A DNA stretch of 64,000 bases from Natronorubrum thiooxidans (GCF_900156475.1 NZ_FTNR01000001.1:124001-188000); one strand, 5' to 3'. Positions 37,304 to 45,936 are shown, counted from the first letter of the stretch. Numbers and translations are program-made. Notes: generated by a model from the sequence alone, not told the origin.

Positions 37304-38380
37304 TTACTCGGGTTCGAGGTCGTTCGAACTCGAAATCGGATCGTCGTCGCTTGCATGCTCGGTATCGGTCGCTGCTGCCCGCGGAAGTGAAAACTGGACG
37401 ACGTTTCCACGCGGGGGGTTCGTCTCGAAGGACAGTTCACCGCCAAGCGAGTCGACACACCACTGCATTACCCACAGGCCGACACCGGAGCCGTGATAGG
37501 TGCTGCTTGTCGTCACATCGTCTTTGAGAACGTCGATCTCGACGTCCGGGATCGGCGGCCCGTTATCCGCGATCCGAATCACTCCCCGATCGGCGTTCGT
37601 TGTAACCAGTACCTCGACGGATGGAGTGTCGGCGTCGTTATGAACGATCGCGTTAATGAGTGCGTGTTCGATCGCATACCGAAGGCCCTGATCGACGTTC
37701 ACGCTGACGGCGGTCCGTATATCGGCGGTCAGTTCCACCGTCGGATACGCATCTTGTACCTCCGTGACAAGCTCTCGGACCATGGTGCCGAGATTTGTGG
37801 GTGAGCGCTGTGTCGCAGTGGGCTCTGCGATTTCCTCGATCTGCCGGATCGAGTCACTCAGCGTGCCGAGTTCCGTCGCGATCTCGAGGATCGTTTCGAT
37901 CTCCTCCTCGAGCGATTCTTCTTCGATGGCCCGTTTGAGCCGATCGGCGTACCCCATGAGGACGTTCGTCTCGTTTCGAAGGTTGTGACGGACGACACGG
38001 TTGAGCAAGCGTAGTCGCCGCTCTCGTGCCTTGTACTCCGTGATGTCGCGAACCTCGGCAATCACGTACGAGTCGGTGTCGATCGTGGTCAATGTGAGGT
38101 GAACACGAACCCAGACCAACTCACCGGTGTCACGTTCGATCCGCCATTCGAACAGCTGTGTATCACCGTCAGCAGCGGCCCGAATTCGGCGGATCGCTTG
38201 CTCCTGCGTGAATGCTGTCGAGGGGGCGGTGTATTCGCTGATGTCCATCTCACGAAGTGCTGTTCGAGAGTAGCCGTACAAGCGTTCCAGTCGCTCGTTG
38301 ACGTCGAGAATCGCACCCGTCTCGGGTTCGTGCAACACAATACCGACCTGCAGATCATCAAAGGTATCCGGTAATTTCAT
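37304..38380 (-). CDS. PAS-domain histidine kinase
   Basis: 358 aa, no membrane helix. One PAS domain (5-115) is followed by a HisKA helix pair with the phospho-acceptor H132 in RVVRHNLRNETNV, the haloarchaeal form of the H-box. An HATPase domain (about 225-345) has the N box IEHALINAIVHND, G1 IADNGPPIP and G2 GSGVGLWVM. It ends in an acidic tail. It probably senses an intracellular signal and phosphorylates an unlinked response regulator or acts in a relay. It sits alone between lipid genes and RNase J. Confidence 0.9.
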   Translation of the reverse strand: MKLPDTFDDLQVGIVLHEPETGAILDVNERLERLYGYSRTALREMDISEYTAPSTAFTQEQAIRRIRAAADGDTQLFEWRIERDTGELVWVRVHLTLTTIDTDSYVIAEVRDITEYKARERRLRLLNRVVRHNLRNETNVLMGYADRLKRAIEEESLEEEIETILEIATELGTLSDSIRQIEEIAEPTATQRSPTNLGTMVRELVTEVQDAYPTVELTADIRTAVSVNVDQGLRYAIEHALINAIVHNDADTPSVEVLVTTNADRGVIRIADNGPPIPDVEIDVLKDDVTTSSTYHGSGVGLWVMQWCVDSLGGELSFETNPPRGNVVQFSLPRAAATDTEHASDDDPISSSNDLEPE

Positions 38381-38576
38381 CCTCGTTTACCTACTTATCC
38401 TATTTCGACGTGTGAGGGAAGATAAGTGTTCTCGAATATGAAGGCGTTTCCTGATAACTCGGTATACCATTTCCGACACGATTTGAACCACCTCGAGAGG
38501 GGAGCAACGGCGTCGTTCGAACGGACGATCGACGACTCGACGGGGGCGGTGCAAGCGAATGCGCCCAACCCACTGC

Positions 38577-38788
38577 GTTTTTAACACCCGGGCGTGTATG
38601 AGCCACTAGCGAAACCCGCGGGCAAGTGCGTTCGGGACTCACGACTGTCGTGGGTCTGTTGGGGGCAACAGCCTCCCCGTGCGCATAGCGGGATGGCCGA
38701 CGCGCTGTAAGACGCCGGGGCCGAACAATCGGGAGTCCGCGGACCGTTTCGATGAGAGTCCACGACGCGGCTTTCAGTACAACGAACC
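38577..38788 (+). ncRNA. Structured leader or non-coding RNA before RNase J
   Basis: A TATA-like TTTTTAA (38578-38584) precedes about 180 nt of GC-rich sequence with no good reading frame, running up to the RNase J ATG. Two perfect hairpins lie side by side: 38637-38655 (8-bp arms, loop CTG) and 38656-38671 (CTGTTG, loop GGGG, CAACAG). A possible outer stem pairs GTGCG before them with CGCAT after them. Further hairpins: CCGA-ACAA-TCGG (about 38722-38733) and GTCC-GC-GGAC. It could be a leader or a separate RNA; no known RNA family was matched. Confidence 0.45.
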
Positions 38789-40141
38789 ATGGAAATCGAA
38801 ATCGCAACAATCGGCGGATACGAGGAAGTCGGACGGCAGATGACTGCTGTCCGCGCCGGCAACGACGTCGTCATCTTTGATATGGGTCTGAACCTCTCGC
38901 AGGTTCTGATCCACGACAACGTCGAAACCGAACGGATGCATAGCTTAGATCTGATCGACATGGGCGCGATCCCCGACGACCGGGTCATGTCCGAGTTGGA
39001 AGGCGACGTCAAGGCGATCGTGCCGACTCACGGTCACCTGGATCACATCGGCGCCATCTCGAAGCTGGCCCACCGGTACGACGCGCCAGTCGTCGCGACG
39101 CCGTTTACAATCGAACTGGTCAAACAACAGATCGAAGGCGAACAGAAGTTCGGCGTCGAGAACGACCTGATCAAGATGGACGCCGGCGAGACGATGTCGA
39201 TCGGCGACTCCGGCAAGGTCGACCTCGAGTTCGTCAACGTCACCCACTCGATCATCGACGCGATCAACCCCGTTCTCCACACGCCCGAAGGAGCAATCGT
39301 CTACGGACTGGACAAACGGATGGACCACACGCCGGTCATCGGCGACCCGATCGACATGAAACGGTTCCGTGAGATCGGTCGCGAGGGCGAGGGCGTTCTC
39401 TGTTATATCGAGGACTGTACCAACGCGAACAAGAAAGGGCGCACGCCCTCGGAGAACGTCGCCCGCGAACACCTCCGGGACGTCCTCTACAGCATGGAAG
39501 ACTACGACGGCGGGATCGTCGCGACGACGTTCTCGAGTCACATCGCGCGTGTGACAAGTCTCGTCGAGTTCGCCAAGGACATCGGCCGCCAGCCCGTCTT
39601 ACTCGGCCGATCGATGGAGAAGTACTCGGGGACTGCAGAACGACTCGACTTCGTCGACTTCCCGGACGATCTTGGGATGTTCGGCCACCGAAAATCAGTC
39701 GACCGCACGTTCAAACGGATCATGAACGAGGGCAAGGAAGACTATCTGCCCGTCGTCACCGGCCACCAGGGCGAACCACGCGCGATGTTGACCCGAATGG
39801 CTCGCGGCGAGACGCCCTACGAGCTGGACGACGGCGACAAGGTCGTCTTCTCCGCTCGCGTCATTCCGGAGCCGACCAACGAAGGCCAGCGTTATCAGGC
39901 CGAAAAGCTGCTCGGTATGCAGGGAGCCCGGATCTACGACGACATCCACGTTTCGGGCCATATGAACCAGGAAGGCCACTACGAGATGCTCGATGCGCTC
40001 CAGCCACAGAACATCATTCCCGCTCATCAGGACCTAAAGGGACTGTCGGGATACGTGACCCTCTGTGAGAGCGAAGGCTATCAGGTCGGACGGGACGTCC
40101 ACGTCACGCGAAACGGCAACCTCATCCAGCTTGTCGATTGA
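38789..40141 (+). CDS. rnj: RNase J, 5'-3' exoribonuclease
   Basis: 450 aa. Metallo-beta-lactamase/beta-CASP nuclease acting on RNA 5' ends. The zinc motif THGHLDH gives ligands H81, H83, D85, H86; the CASP insert follows (about 200-330), with the motif [12 protein letters not shown] near the end. ATG 38789 gives the family N-terminus [18 protein letters not shown]. It precedes the GGPP synthase gene by one base, a conserved haloarchaeal order. Confidence 0.93.
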   Translation: MEIEIATIGGYEEVGRQMTAVRAGNDVVIFDMGLNLSQVLIHDNVETERMHSLDLIDMGAIPDDRVMSELEGDVKAIVPTHGHLDHIGAISKLAHRYDAPVVATPFTIELVKQQIEGEQKFGVENDLIKMDAGETMSIGDSGKVDLEFVNVTHSIIDAINPVLHTPEGAIVYGLDKRMDHTPVIGDPIDMKRFREIGREGEGVLCYIEDCTNANKKGRTPSENVAREHLRDVLYSMEDYDGGIVATTFSSHIARVTSLVEFAKDIGRQPVLLGRSMEKYSGTAERLDFVDFPDDLGMFGHRKSVDRTFKRIMNEGKEDYLPVVTGHQGEPRAMLTRMARGETPYELDDGDKVVFSARVIPEPTNEGQRYQAEKLLGMQGARIYDDIHVSGHMNQEGHYEMLDALQPQNIIPAHQDLKGLSGYVTLCESEGYQVGRDVHVTRNGNLIQLVD

Positions 40142-40142
40142 T

Positions 40143-41240
40143 ATGACGACCCCAGAGGCACGAGAAGAGGCGGTACTCGAGGCGGTCCGCAAGCGCCGCG
40201 AGCTGGTCAACGAGGCCATCCCAGACGCATTGCCGATCCAGCCACCAGAGCGACTCTACGAAGCGTCGCGATACCTCCTGGACGCCGGCGGCAAGCGGCT
40301 CCGACCCACCGTCTTGCTCACAACGGCAGAAGCGCTCGCGGACGTCGAGCCGCTCTCGGAAGACTACCATGCGTTTCCCACCCTCGATGGGGAGCGCGCG
40401 GAACCACGTTCCGCGGATAGTTCGAGCGGCCCGCCGCGAGACACGATCGACATCATGGACGCCGCCGTCAGCGTCGAAGTCATCCAGTCGTTTACCCTCA
40501 TCCACGACGACATCATGGACGACGACGACCTTCGGCGCGGTGTTCCTGCCGTCCACAAGGAGTACGACCTCGAGACCGCGATTCTCGCCGGCGATACGCT
40601 CTACTCGAAAGCCTTCGAGATCATGCTCGAGACTGGCGCGAAACCCGAGCGCGCGGTCGAAGCGCTCGAGATCCTCGCGACGACGTGCACGAAGATCTGT
40701 GAGGGCCAATCGCTCGACGTCACCTTCGAGAACCGCGCCGAGGTCTCACCGGACGAGTACCTCGAGATGGTCGAGCAGAAAACAGCTGTCCTGTACGCTG
40801 CCTCGGCCAGTCTCCCCGCAATCCTGCTCGGCGCTGACGACGAGACGATCGACGCGCTATACGGCTACGGACTCGACATCGGCCGTGCGTTCCAGATTCA
40901 AGACGACGTGCTCGATCTGACCGTCCCAAGCGAGAAACTCGGCAAACAGCGCGGCAGCGACTTAGTCGAGAACAAACAGACGCTGATCACCGTCCACGCC
41001 CGCAGTCAGGGCGTCGACATCGAAGGGCTGGTCGATACGGACGACGTCGACGCTGTCACCGAAGCCGAGATCGACGACGCCGTCGCCGAACTCGAAGCCG
41101 CCGGCTCGATCAGTTACGCAAACGAAACGGCCCAAGAGCTGGTCGAACAGGGCAAAGCCCGACTCGAGGTTCTTCCGGACAACGAAGCCCGCGATCTGCT
41201 CTGTGAGATTGCGGACTACCTGATCGAACGCGGCTACTAA
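40143..41240 (+). CDS. idsA: Polyprenyl synthase (geranylgeranyl diphosphate synthase)
   Basis: 365 aa from ATG 40143. Trans-isoprenyl diphosphate synthase with first Asp-rich motif LIHDDIMDDDDLRRG and second motif FQIQDDVLD; the residue before the first motif sets product length. Makes the C20 chain for archaeal ether lipids. An acidic 25-residue insert (about 75-98) is a halophilic elaboration. It follows rnj by 1 bp and uses IPP made by the kinases about 3 kb upstream. Confidence 0.93.
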   Translation: MTTPEAREEAVLEAVRKRRELVNEAIPDALPIQPPERLYEASRYLLDAGGKRLRPTVLLTTAEALADVEPLSEDYHAFPTLDGERAEPRSADSSSGPPRDTIDIMDAAVSVEVIQSFTLIHDDIMDDDDLRRGVPAVHKEYDLETAILAGDTLYSKAFEIMLETGAKPERAVEALEILATTCTKICEGQSLDVTFENRAEVSPDEYLEMVEQKTAVLYAASASLPAILLGADDETIDALYGYGLDIGRAFQIQDDVLDLTVPSEKLGKQRGSDLVENKQTLITVHARSQGVDIEGLVDTDDVDAVTEAEIDDAVAELEAAGSISYANETAQELVEQGKARLEVLPDNEARDLLCEIADYLIERGY

Positions 41241-41476
41241 CCGCGGCTCGACTCGCGTGTACGCGACTTGAGGACAGTCTTTTGTATTGTCACCCGACGT
41301 ATCGGGTATGTTCGCTGCTCGGAACGATCGGACTCTATTTTATCAGACTCCCCGTTCAGGCGAGCGGTGTCGTGTTCGTCGTGCTGGTTCTGGTGTTGAT
41401 GGGCTGTGCGTGGTCCCCGTTCAGAAACGCACACCCGCGCCACGACCGGCCAGAGCGGAACTGAATTCGAGAGCCG
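41241..41476. other. Intergenic region between GGPP synthase and orc1/cdc6
   Basis: Convergent gap of 236 bp. It contains a hydrophobic reading (about 41320-41405, reading IGLYFIRLPVQASGVV then VLVLVLM) without an ATG or GTG in frame, next to ATG 41308 in another frame. It may be a decayed small membrane gene; it is not called. Confidence 0.3.
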
Positions 41477-42673
41477 CTAGATCGACTTGCAGGCTTTGAG
41501 CACGAGTTCCGGATTGTCGACGAGTTCGTGAATCGTGTGTGCACCTTTTCCATGGCCGCGTCCTTTCCGGGTCTGTTCGATAATCGAGAGGAACGCCAGT
41601 TCGCTGAGCAACTCACGGACGCGTCGGATTCGAAGCGGGTCAGAGCCCTCCTGTTCGCAGAGCACTTCGTACGTCGAGTAGATGTCCGCCGTCGGAATCG
41701 CCGGGTCGTCGTCGGGTGCCTGTTGGGTCCGGAACGCAAGCGCCTGCAAGAGGAGTTTCGAATGGGGTGGTTGTTTCGAGATGAGTTCGGCCAGCCGGTT
41801 TTGCTCTTCTCGAGTATGCGCTTGATTGACGTGTTCTTCGGTAACGGTTTCTGCCCCGTTCTCGTCGGCGATCTCGCCGGCGTAGCGGAGAATGTCGATC
41901 GCCTTGCGCGCGTCGCCGTGTTCTTTCGCGGCCAGCGCTGCCACGCGTGGGATAACCGAGTCCTCGAGGACGCCATCCTGGAACGCGTCTTTGCGCGACT
42001 CGAGAATCGCCCTGAGCTGGTTCGCGTCGTATGGTGGGAAGACGTAATCCCGTTCGCTCAGGCTAGATTTGACGCGCTCGTTGAGTTCTTCTTTGTACCG
42101 GATCTTGTTACTGATCCCGATAATCCCGAGCGTGCTCTCCTCGAGTTTCCCGGATTCGACGGCTCGAGAGAGTTGCATCAGGATGTTGTCGTCGCCGATC
42201 TTGTCGACCTCGTCTAAGATGATGATTCCGACGTCGAACCGACCGTCGAGGACGTTCCAGAGCCGGCGATAGTACTCGCCCGTGCTCAGCCCGGAGGCAG
42301 GAATCGTGATCCCTGTCTCCGCTTCGTCGTTGAGTTCGCGGGCGATCGTCCGCACTGCCTGTGTCTCCGTCGCGTGCTGGAGACAGTCGATATAGGCGAC
42401 GCCGATCGAGACGTCGTTTTTCGCGGCGCTCGAGCGGAGGTCCTTCGTAATATACTTCGAGCAGAGCGATTTCCCCGTTCCCGTTTTGCCGTAGATCAGA
42501 ACGTGATTCGGCGTCTGTCCCTGAACGGCGTCTTTGAGTGCCTGTGCGAGACTGTTGAGTTCGTCCTGTCGGCCGATGATCCGATCACCTTCGACGAGAT
42601 GTGAGATGCGAAGCAGATCCTTGTTCGCGAAGATGTAGTTTTGATTGTCGAAAAACGACTCTGAACCGGACAT
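41477..42673 (-). CDS. orc: Orc1/Cdc6 replication initiator
   Basis: 398 aa. An AAA+ ATPase with Walker A GKTGTGKS (62-69) and Walker B ILDEVDK (D154, E155, D157). The sensor region is GISNKIRYKEEL, and a winged-helix domain is at the C-terminus (about 305-398). It binds origin DNA and loads MCM. A TATA-like sequence on the minus strand (complement of about 42691-42703) implies a leaderless start at 42673. The start faces the repeat-rich region at 42674-43349, the usual place for its own origin. Confidence 0.93.
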   Translation of the reverse strand: MSGSESFFDNQNYIFANKDLLRISHLVEGDRIIGRQDELNSLAQALKDAVQGQTPNHVLIYGKTGTGKSLCSKYITKDLRSSAAKNDVSIGVAYIDCLQHATETQAVRTIARELNDEAETGITIPASGLSTGEYYRRLWNVLDGRFDVGIIILDEVDKIGDDNILMQLSRAVESGKLEESTLGIIGISNKIRYKEELNERVKSSLSERDYVFPPYDANQLRAILESRKDAFQDGVLEDSVIPRVAALAAKEHGDARKAIDILRYAGEIADENGAETVTEEHVNQAHTREEQNRLAELISKQPPHSKLLLQALAFRTQQAPDDDPAIPTADIYSTYEVLCEQEGSDPLRIRRVRELLSELAFLSIIEQTRKGRGHGKGAHTIHELVDNPELVLKACKSI

Positions 42674-42713
42674 ACGTCGGCAATATCCGAGTGGCTACTT
42701 AACGCTAACTCCT

Positions 42714-42878
42714 CAGTGCCGATGTAAACACACCGCAGTGCCGATGTAAATTTGTAAAACAACGGTCTCAGTCATTATGGGTGGGTTTTGTCTACTCCCC
42801 AGTGCCAGTGTAACTGGACCGGAGTGCCAGTGTAACGCGGTAGGACGGAACACACCCACCCCGGAGTGCCGATGTAAC
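42714..42878. repeat. Five direct copies of a 15-bp origin-like element
   Basis: Copies start at 42714, 42736, 42800, 42822 and 42864. They read (C/G)AGTGCC then GA or AG, then TGTAA(A/C). Start-to-start distances are 22, 64, 22 and 42 bp, close to 2, 6, 2 and 4 helical turns. On the other strand each reads TTTACATCGGCACTC or GTTACACTGGCACTG, usually followed by a G-run, the layout of archaeal origin recognition boxes. Confidence 0.85.
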
Positions 42879-42979
42879 TGTTCCGAACGTGTCCACGAGA
42901 AACGCTGGGGAGACGGATGTAGCAACGTGGAACCGAACGGAAAGCCGGAAGACGAGTCACACGCGTTTCGGCTGGACAC

Positions 42980-42999
42980 GTTGTGACCAACGTCACAAC
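42980..42999. repeat. Inverted repeat in the origin region
   Basis: GTTGTGAC, 4-bp centre CAAC, GTCACAAC: a perfect 8-bp inverted repeat 40 bp before the AT-rich core. Confidence 0.7.
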
Positions 43000-43132
43000 T
43001 CAACGGCTGTGACTCTCGTATGACCGATATCGAAGGTCCATTATTTATATGCTTTGGTATCGCTGTATAATGTCCGTCGAGCGAGATCACTATTTGACCG
43101 TTAGAATCGCTGTTGGGCTCACTCTCGGACGA

Positions 43133-43147
43133 TTTACATCGGCACTC
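43133..43147 (-). repeat. Sixth, inverted copy of the 15-bp element
   Basis: TTTACATCGGCACTC, the reverse complement of the copies at 42714-42878. It is followed by CGGGGTG, matching the flank of the copy at 42864 on the other strand. With the direct copies it brackets the AT-rich core. Confidence 0.85.
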
Positions 43148-43148
43148 C

Positions 43149-43196
43149 GGGGTGTGTCTGCCCCATTTGGACTGGGGTGTGTCTGCCCCACTTGGA
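43149..43196 (+). repeat. Two tandem 23-bp repeats
   Basis: GGGGTGTGTCTGCCCCA followed by YTTGGA, starting at 43149 and 43174 (25 bp apart). Each is itself a small GGGG-loop-CCCC hairpin. Confidence 0.8.
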
Positions 43197-43239
43197 TATG
43201 CAGTGAACCGCTCTCGAATATGCAGTGATCCATTTTCGA
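43196..43239 (+). repeat. Two tandem ATATGCAGTG repeats
   Basis: ATATGCAGTGA then W and CC, ending in TCGA, at 43196-43217 and 43218-43239 (22 bp apart). They follow the 23-bp repeats directly. Confidence 0.7.
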
Positions 43240-43349
43240 ACGTTCTCGAGTAGAACACCGCTGTAGCTGTCAGCAATTCGGCTCTCGAGCACCGCTTGCT
43301 CAAGCAAACATCGCGGAGGTTTTGGTTCGGGGCCGAATACGTCTCGGTA

Positions 43350-45080
43350 ATGAACGACGAGTTACGAGAGCGCGTCGAGCGCGAGGCAGAGAAGCACGCG
43401 CTGTTGAACGCCGTCAAACACGAGAGCGATGCCGACGTCGGCGCGATCATGGGGCCGCTGATGGGCGACAATCCCGAGTTCCGCGAGCACGGCGACGAGA
43501 TCCCAGGGATCGCCGGCGGCGTCATCGGTCGGGTCAACGACCTCGACTACGAGGAAAAACGGGCGCGACTCGAGGACCTCGCCCCCGAGGAGCTCGCCGA
43601 AATCGAAGCCGAAGACGAGGCAGACGAACACGACCTGCCGGAGCTGCCGAACGCCGACGAGTACGATGACATCCGCATGCGGTGTGCACCGAACCCGAAC
43701 GGGCCGTGGCACGTCGGCCACGCACGGATGCCCGCCGTCATCGGCACCTATCGCGAGCGCTACGACGGCTGGTTCTGCGTCCGCTTCGACGACACCGACC
43801 CTGAAACGAAACGACCGGATCTCGAGGCCTACGACGCGATCCTCGAGGATCTGGACTATCTCGGTTTCGAACCCGACGAGGTCTATCGGGCCAGCGACCG
43901 ACTCGAGACCTACTACGACCACGCCCGCGAGCTGATCGAGATGGGCGGGGCTTACACCTGCTCCTGTAGCGGCGAGGAGTTTAGTGAGCTGAAAAACGCC
44001 GGCGAGCCGTGTCCACACCGCGACAAAGACGTCGAGACCGTCCTCGAGGAGTTCGAGGACATGATCGACGGCGCATACAGCAGTGGCAAGATGGTTCTCC
44101 GCGTGAAGACCGACATCGAGCACAAGAACCCCGCGCTACGCGACTGGGTCGCGTTCCGGATGATCGACACGCCTCATCCCCGAGAGGAGGCCAGCGAGTA
44201 CCGCTGCTGGCCGATGCTCGACTTCCAGTCGGGTGTCGACGACCACCTGCTCGGGATGACCCATATCATCCGCGGGATCGACTTGCAGGACTCCGCGAAA
44301 CGCCAGCAGTTCGTCTACGACTACTTCGGCTGGGAGTACCCGGAAGTCGTCCACTGGGGCCACGTCCAACTCGACGACTACGACGTGAAGATGAGCACCT
44401 CGACCATCTCGGAACTGATCAACCAAGGCGACCTCGACGGCTGGGACGACCCACGCGCGCCGACACTCAAGAGTCTTCGCCGACGTGGCATCCGCGGCGA
44501 GGCCATCGTTGACTCGATGGTCGAACTGGGGACGTCGACCAGCGACGTCGATCTCGCGCTGAGTGCGATCTACTCGAACAACCGCGAGTTGATCGACGAC
44601 GAGACTGACCGTCGATTCTTCGTCCGCGAGGGCACTGAACTCCCCCTCAGCGGTAGCCCACCGGCGGAAGCCAACCCGCAGCTGCACCCCAACCACGAAG
44701 AGCGCGGCGTCCGGGAGATCCCATCCGGCGACGCCGTCTTGCTCGAGCCCGGCGACATTCCGGCAGCCGAGGACCGTATCTGGCTCAAGGGTCTCGGCTG
44801 CTTCGAGTACACCGGCGACTCGCTTGCATACACCGGCGACGACATCGACGTGGTCCGAGAGGGTGACGTCGACGTCATCCACTGGGTGCCCGCCATAGAG
44901 AGCGTTCCCGTCCGGCTACGCACGATCGATGGCGACGTGACCGGCCGAGCCGAACCCGGCGTCGGTGCCCTCGAGGCCGACGAACTGGTCCAGTTCGAAC
45001 GGGTCGGTTTCGCGAGGATCGACCGCCACGAGAACGACGACGGGACGAAAACGACTGTCGCCTACTACACCCACCCCTGA
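43350..45080 (+). CDS. gltX: Glutamyl-tRNA synthetase, archaeal type
   Basis: 576 aa. Class I synthetase of the archaeal/eukaryotic GluRS/GlnRS type. ATP-site HIGH motif is HVGH (121-124) in PNGPWHVGHAR; KMSKS is KMSTS (347-351). The N-terminal 100 residues are a haloarchaeal helical extension; the beta-barrel anticodon-binding region is C-terminal. In haloarchaea this enzyme usually charges both tRNA-Glu and tRNA-Gln, with later amidation by GatDE. The ATG at 43350 is the first before the conserved MNDELRERVEREAEKHAL helix. Confidence 0.95.
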   Translation: MNDELRERVEREAEKHALLNAVKHESDADVGAIMGPLMGDNPEFREHGDEIPGIAGGVIGRVNDLDYEEKRARLEDLAPEELAEIEAEDEADEHDLPELPNADEYDDIRMRCAPNPNGPWHVGHARMPAVIGTYRERYDGWFCVRFDDTDPETKRPDLEAYDAILEDLDYLGFEPDEVYRASDRLETYYDHARELIEMGGAYTCSCSGEEFSELKNAGEPCPHRDKDVETVLEEFEDMIDGAYSSGKMVLRVKTDIEHKNPALRDWVAFRMIDTPHPREEASEYRCWPMLDFQSGVDDHLLGMTHIIRGIDLQDSAKRQQFVYDYFGWEYPEVVHWGHVQLDDYDVKMSTSTISELINQGDLDGWDDPRAPTLKSLRRRGIRGEAIVDSMVELGTSTSDVDLALSAIYSNNRELIDDETDRRFFVREGTELPLSGSPPAEANPQLHPNHEERGVREIPSGDAVLLEPGDIPAAEDRIWLKGLGCFEYTGDSLAYTGDDIDVVREGDVDVIHWVPAIESVPVRLRTIDGDVTGRAEPGVGALEADELVQFERVGFARIDRHENDDGTKTTVAYYTHP

Positions 45081-45122
45081 TCGGGCACCGGCGTTAGCAT
45101 CGAATGGGGTGTGCCGTGCGGT

Positions 45123-45308
45123 TCAGTGATTCCTGTCGTTCTCGAGTCGTTCGACTGCGGTGCTTTCACACTTGGGACACGTCTCGTGCTCGTGGTAGAA
45201 CCCCTCACCGCAGTCGCGACACCGATACTCGATGCTGCCGTCCCGTCCGGCTGTCGCTTCCTGTTTCAACCGCTCAACTGTCTCACCGAGCCGTTCGAAC
45301 ATGCTCAT
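45123..45308 (-). CDS. Small zinc-ribbon protein
   Basis: 61 aa. A basic/acidic N-terminal helix (FERLGETVERLKQEA) followed by a zinc ribbon with CRDC (30-33) and CPKC (44-47). It resembles many tiny haloarchaeal zinc-finger proteins whose roles are mostly unknown. It lies between convergent gltX (42-bp gap) and the DUF456 gene. Confidence 0.65.
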   Translation of the reverse strand: MSMFERLGETVERLKQEATAGRDGSIEYRCRDCGEGFYHEHETCPKCESTAVERLENDRNH

Positions 45309-45403
45309 ACCTCCGATGTCGTTCTCCAAGCGGATACGTGCTAGCCCACGAACAACTCGTCATGCGCCCTTGAGCAGGTCGTCTCCACGCCTTTCGATAC
45401 CAG

Positions 45404-45889
45404 TCAGAACACAATCACGGCAACGAGGAAACCGAGCAAGATCGTGATCGTCAACAACGCCTGAATCGCCGTCGAGGCGAACAGTCCAACGGTCGCATAC
45501 ATCGCTGAGCGAGTGCTGTGCGTGGCGTCGCCGCCGCGGAAAAACTCGACGATAAAGACGGTCCCGAACAGGCCGACAAGCAGTCCCAGCGGGCCGGTCA
45601 CGAGCATGAGGACGATCGCAACGACGGTGGCGACGGTGGTTGTCAGCCACGATGCGCCGCCGGCTCGAGCGGCAATCGAGCCAGCGAAGAACTCTGCAAC
45701 GATCGTCATTACGCCCAGCAGGGTGAGTGCGGCGAGTGTAATGGTGCCGGGGTCGACAAACCCGGTGTGCCACCAGTAGAGGTACACCCCCGACAGCGAG
45801 AGCAGCCCGCCGGGGACAAGCGGCACGAGCGTCCCGACGACGCCGCCGACGAGCAAGGCGACCGCGAGGAGGAACACGGCATCGACCAT
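45404..45889 (-). CDS. DUF456 family membrane protein
   Basis: 161 aa with about four to five hydrophobic segments and Gly-rich turns; LLVGGVVGTLVPLVPGGLLSLSGVYLYWW near the N-terminus is the DUF456 signature (a Pro-Gly-loop repeat). Function unknown, possibly membrane quality control. ATG 45889 is chosen because the longer reading is polar and Arg-rich. It lies between tmcA and the zinc-ribbon gene, both on the same strand. Confidence 0.7.
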   Translation of the reverse strand: MVDAVFLLAVALLVGGVVGTLVPLVPGGLLSLSGVYLYWWHTGFVDPGTITLAALTLLGVMTIVAEFFAGSIAARAGGASWLTTTVATVVAIVLMLVTGPLGLLVGLFGTVFIVEFFRGGDATHSTRSAMYATVGLFASTAIQALLTITILLGFLVAVIVF

Positions 45890-45936
45890 ACTGCTCCTGA
45901 AGAGTGCTGGGGCAAAGACGTGTGGCCTTTGCTCGC

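Larger units (their letters stand above)
42674..43349. other. Candidate replication origin (orc1/cdc6 to gltX)
   Basis: 676 bp without a convincing gene. It contains six copies of a 15-bp element, an 8-bp inverted repeat, an AT-rich core (about 43038-43072, with TTATTTATAT), two imperfect direct repeats of 23 bp and two of 22 bp. It starts next to the promoter of an Orc1/Cdc6 gene. Repeated initiator sites, a duplex-unwinding element and a linked initiator gene are the hallmarks of haloarchaeal origins. No function was tested; it might also be just the initiator gene's regulatory region. Confidence 0.65.

Noticed and set aside
38577-38788. RNase P RNA, SRP RNA or H/ACA guide RNA as identity of the structured stretch
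   Set aside because: Key sequences of these RNAs (for example the SRP helix 8 loop or the RNase P GAGGAAAGTCC core) were not found, and one possible H/ACA target match failed on the second half.
41282-41464. Hydrophobic 60-codon frame between idsA and orc
   Set aside because: It needs a TTG start, has no ATG or GTG in frame, and its ends look frameshifted; reported only as gap content.
42674-43349. CRISPR array as explanation of the repeats
   Set aside because: Units are short, spacings are unequal and small, one copy is inverted, and no cas gene is near.
42713-43537. Open frame running through the repeat region on the minus strand
   Set aside because: The translation is Cys/Ser/His-rich without a domain, crosses the repeats and gltX, and lacks haloarchaeal acidity.
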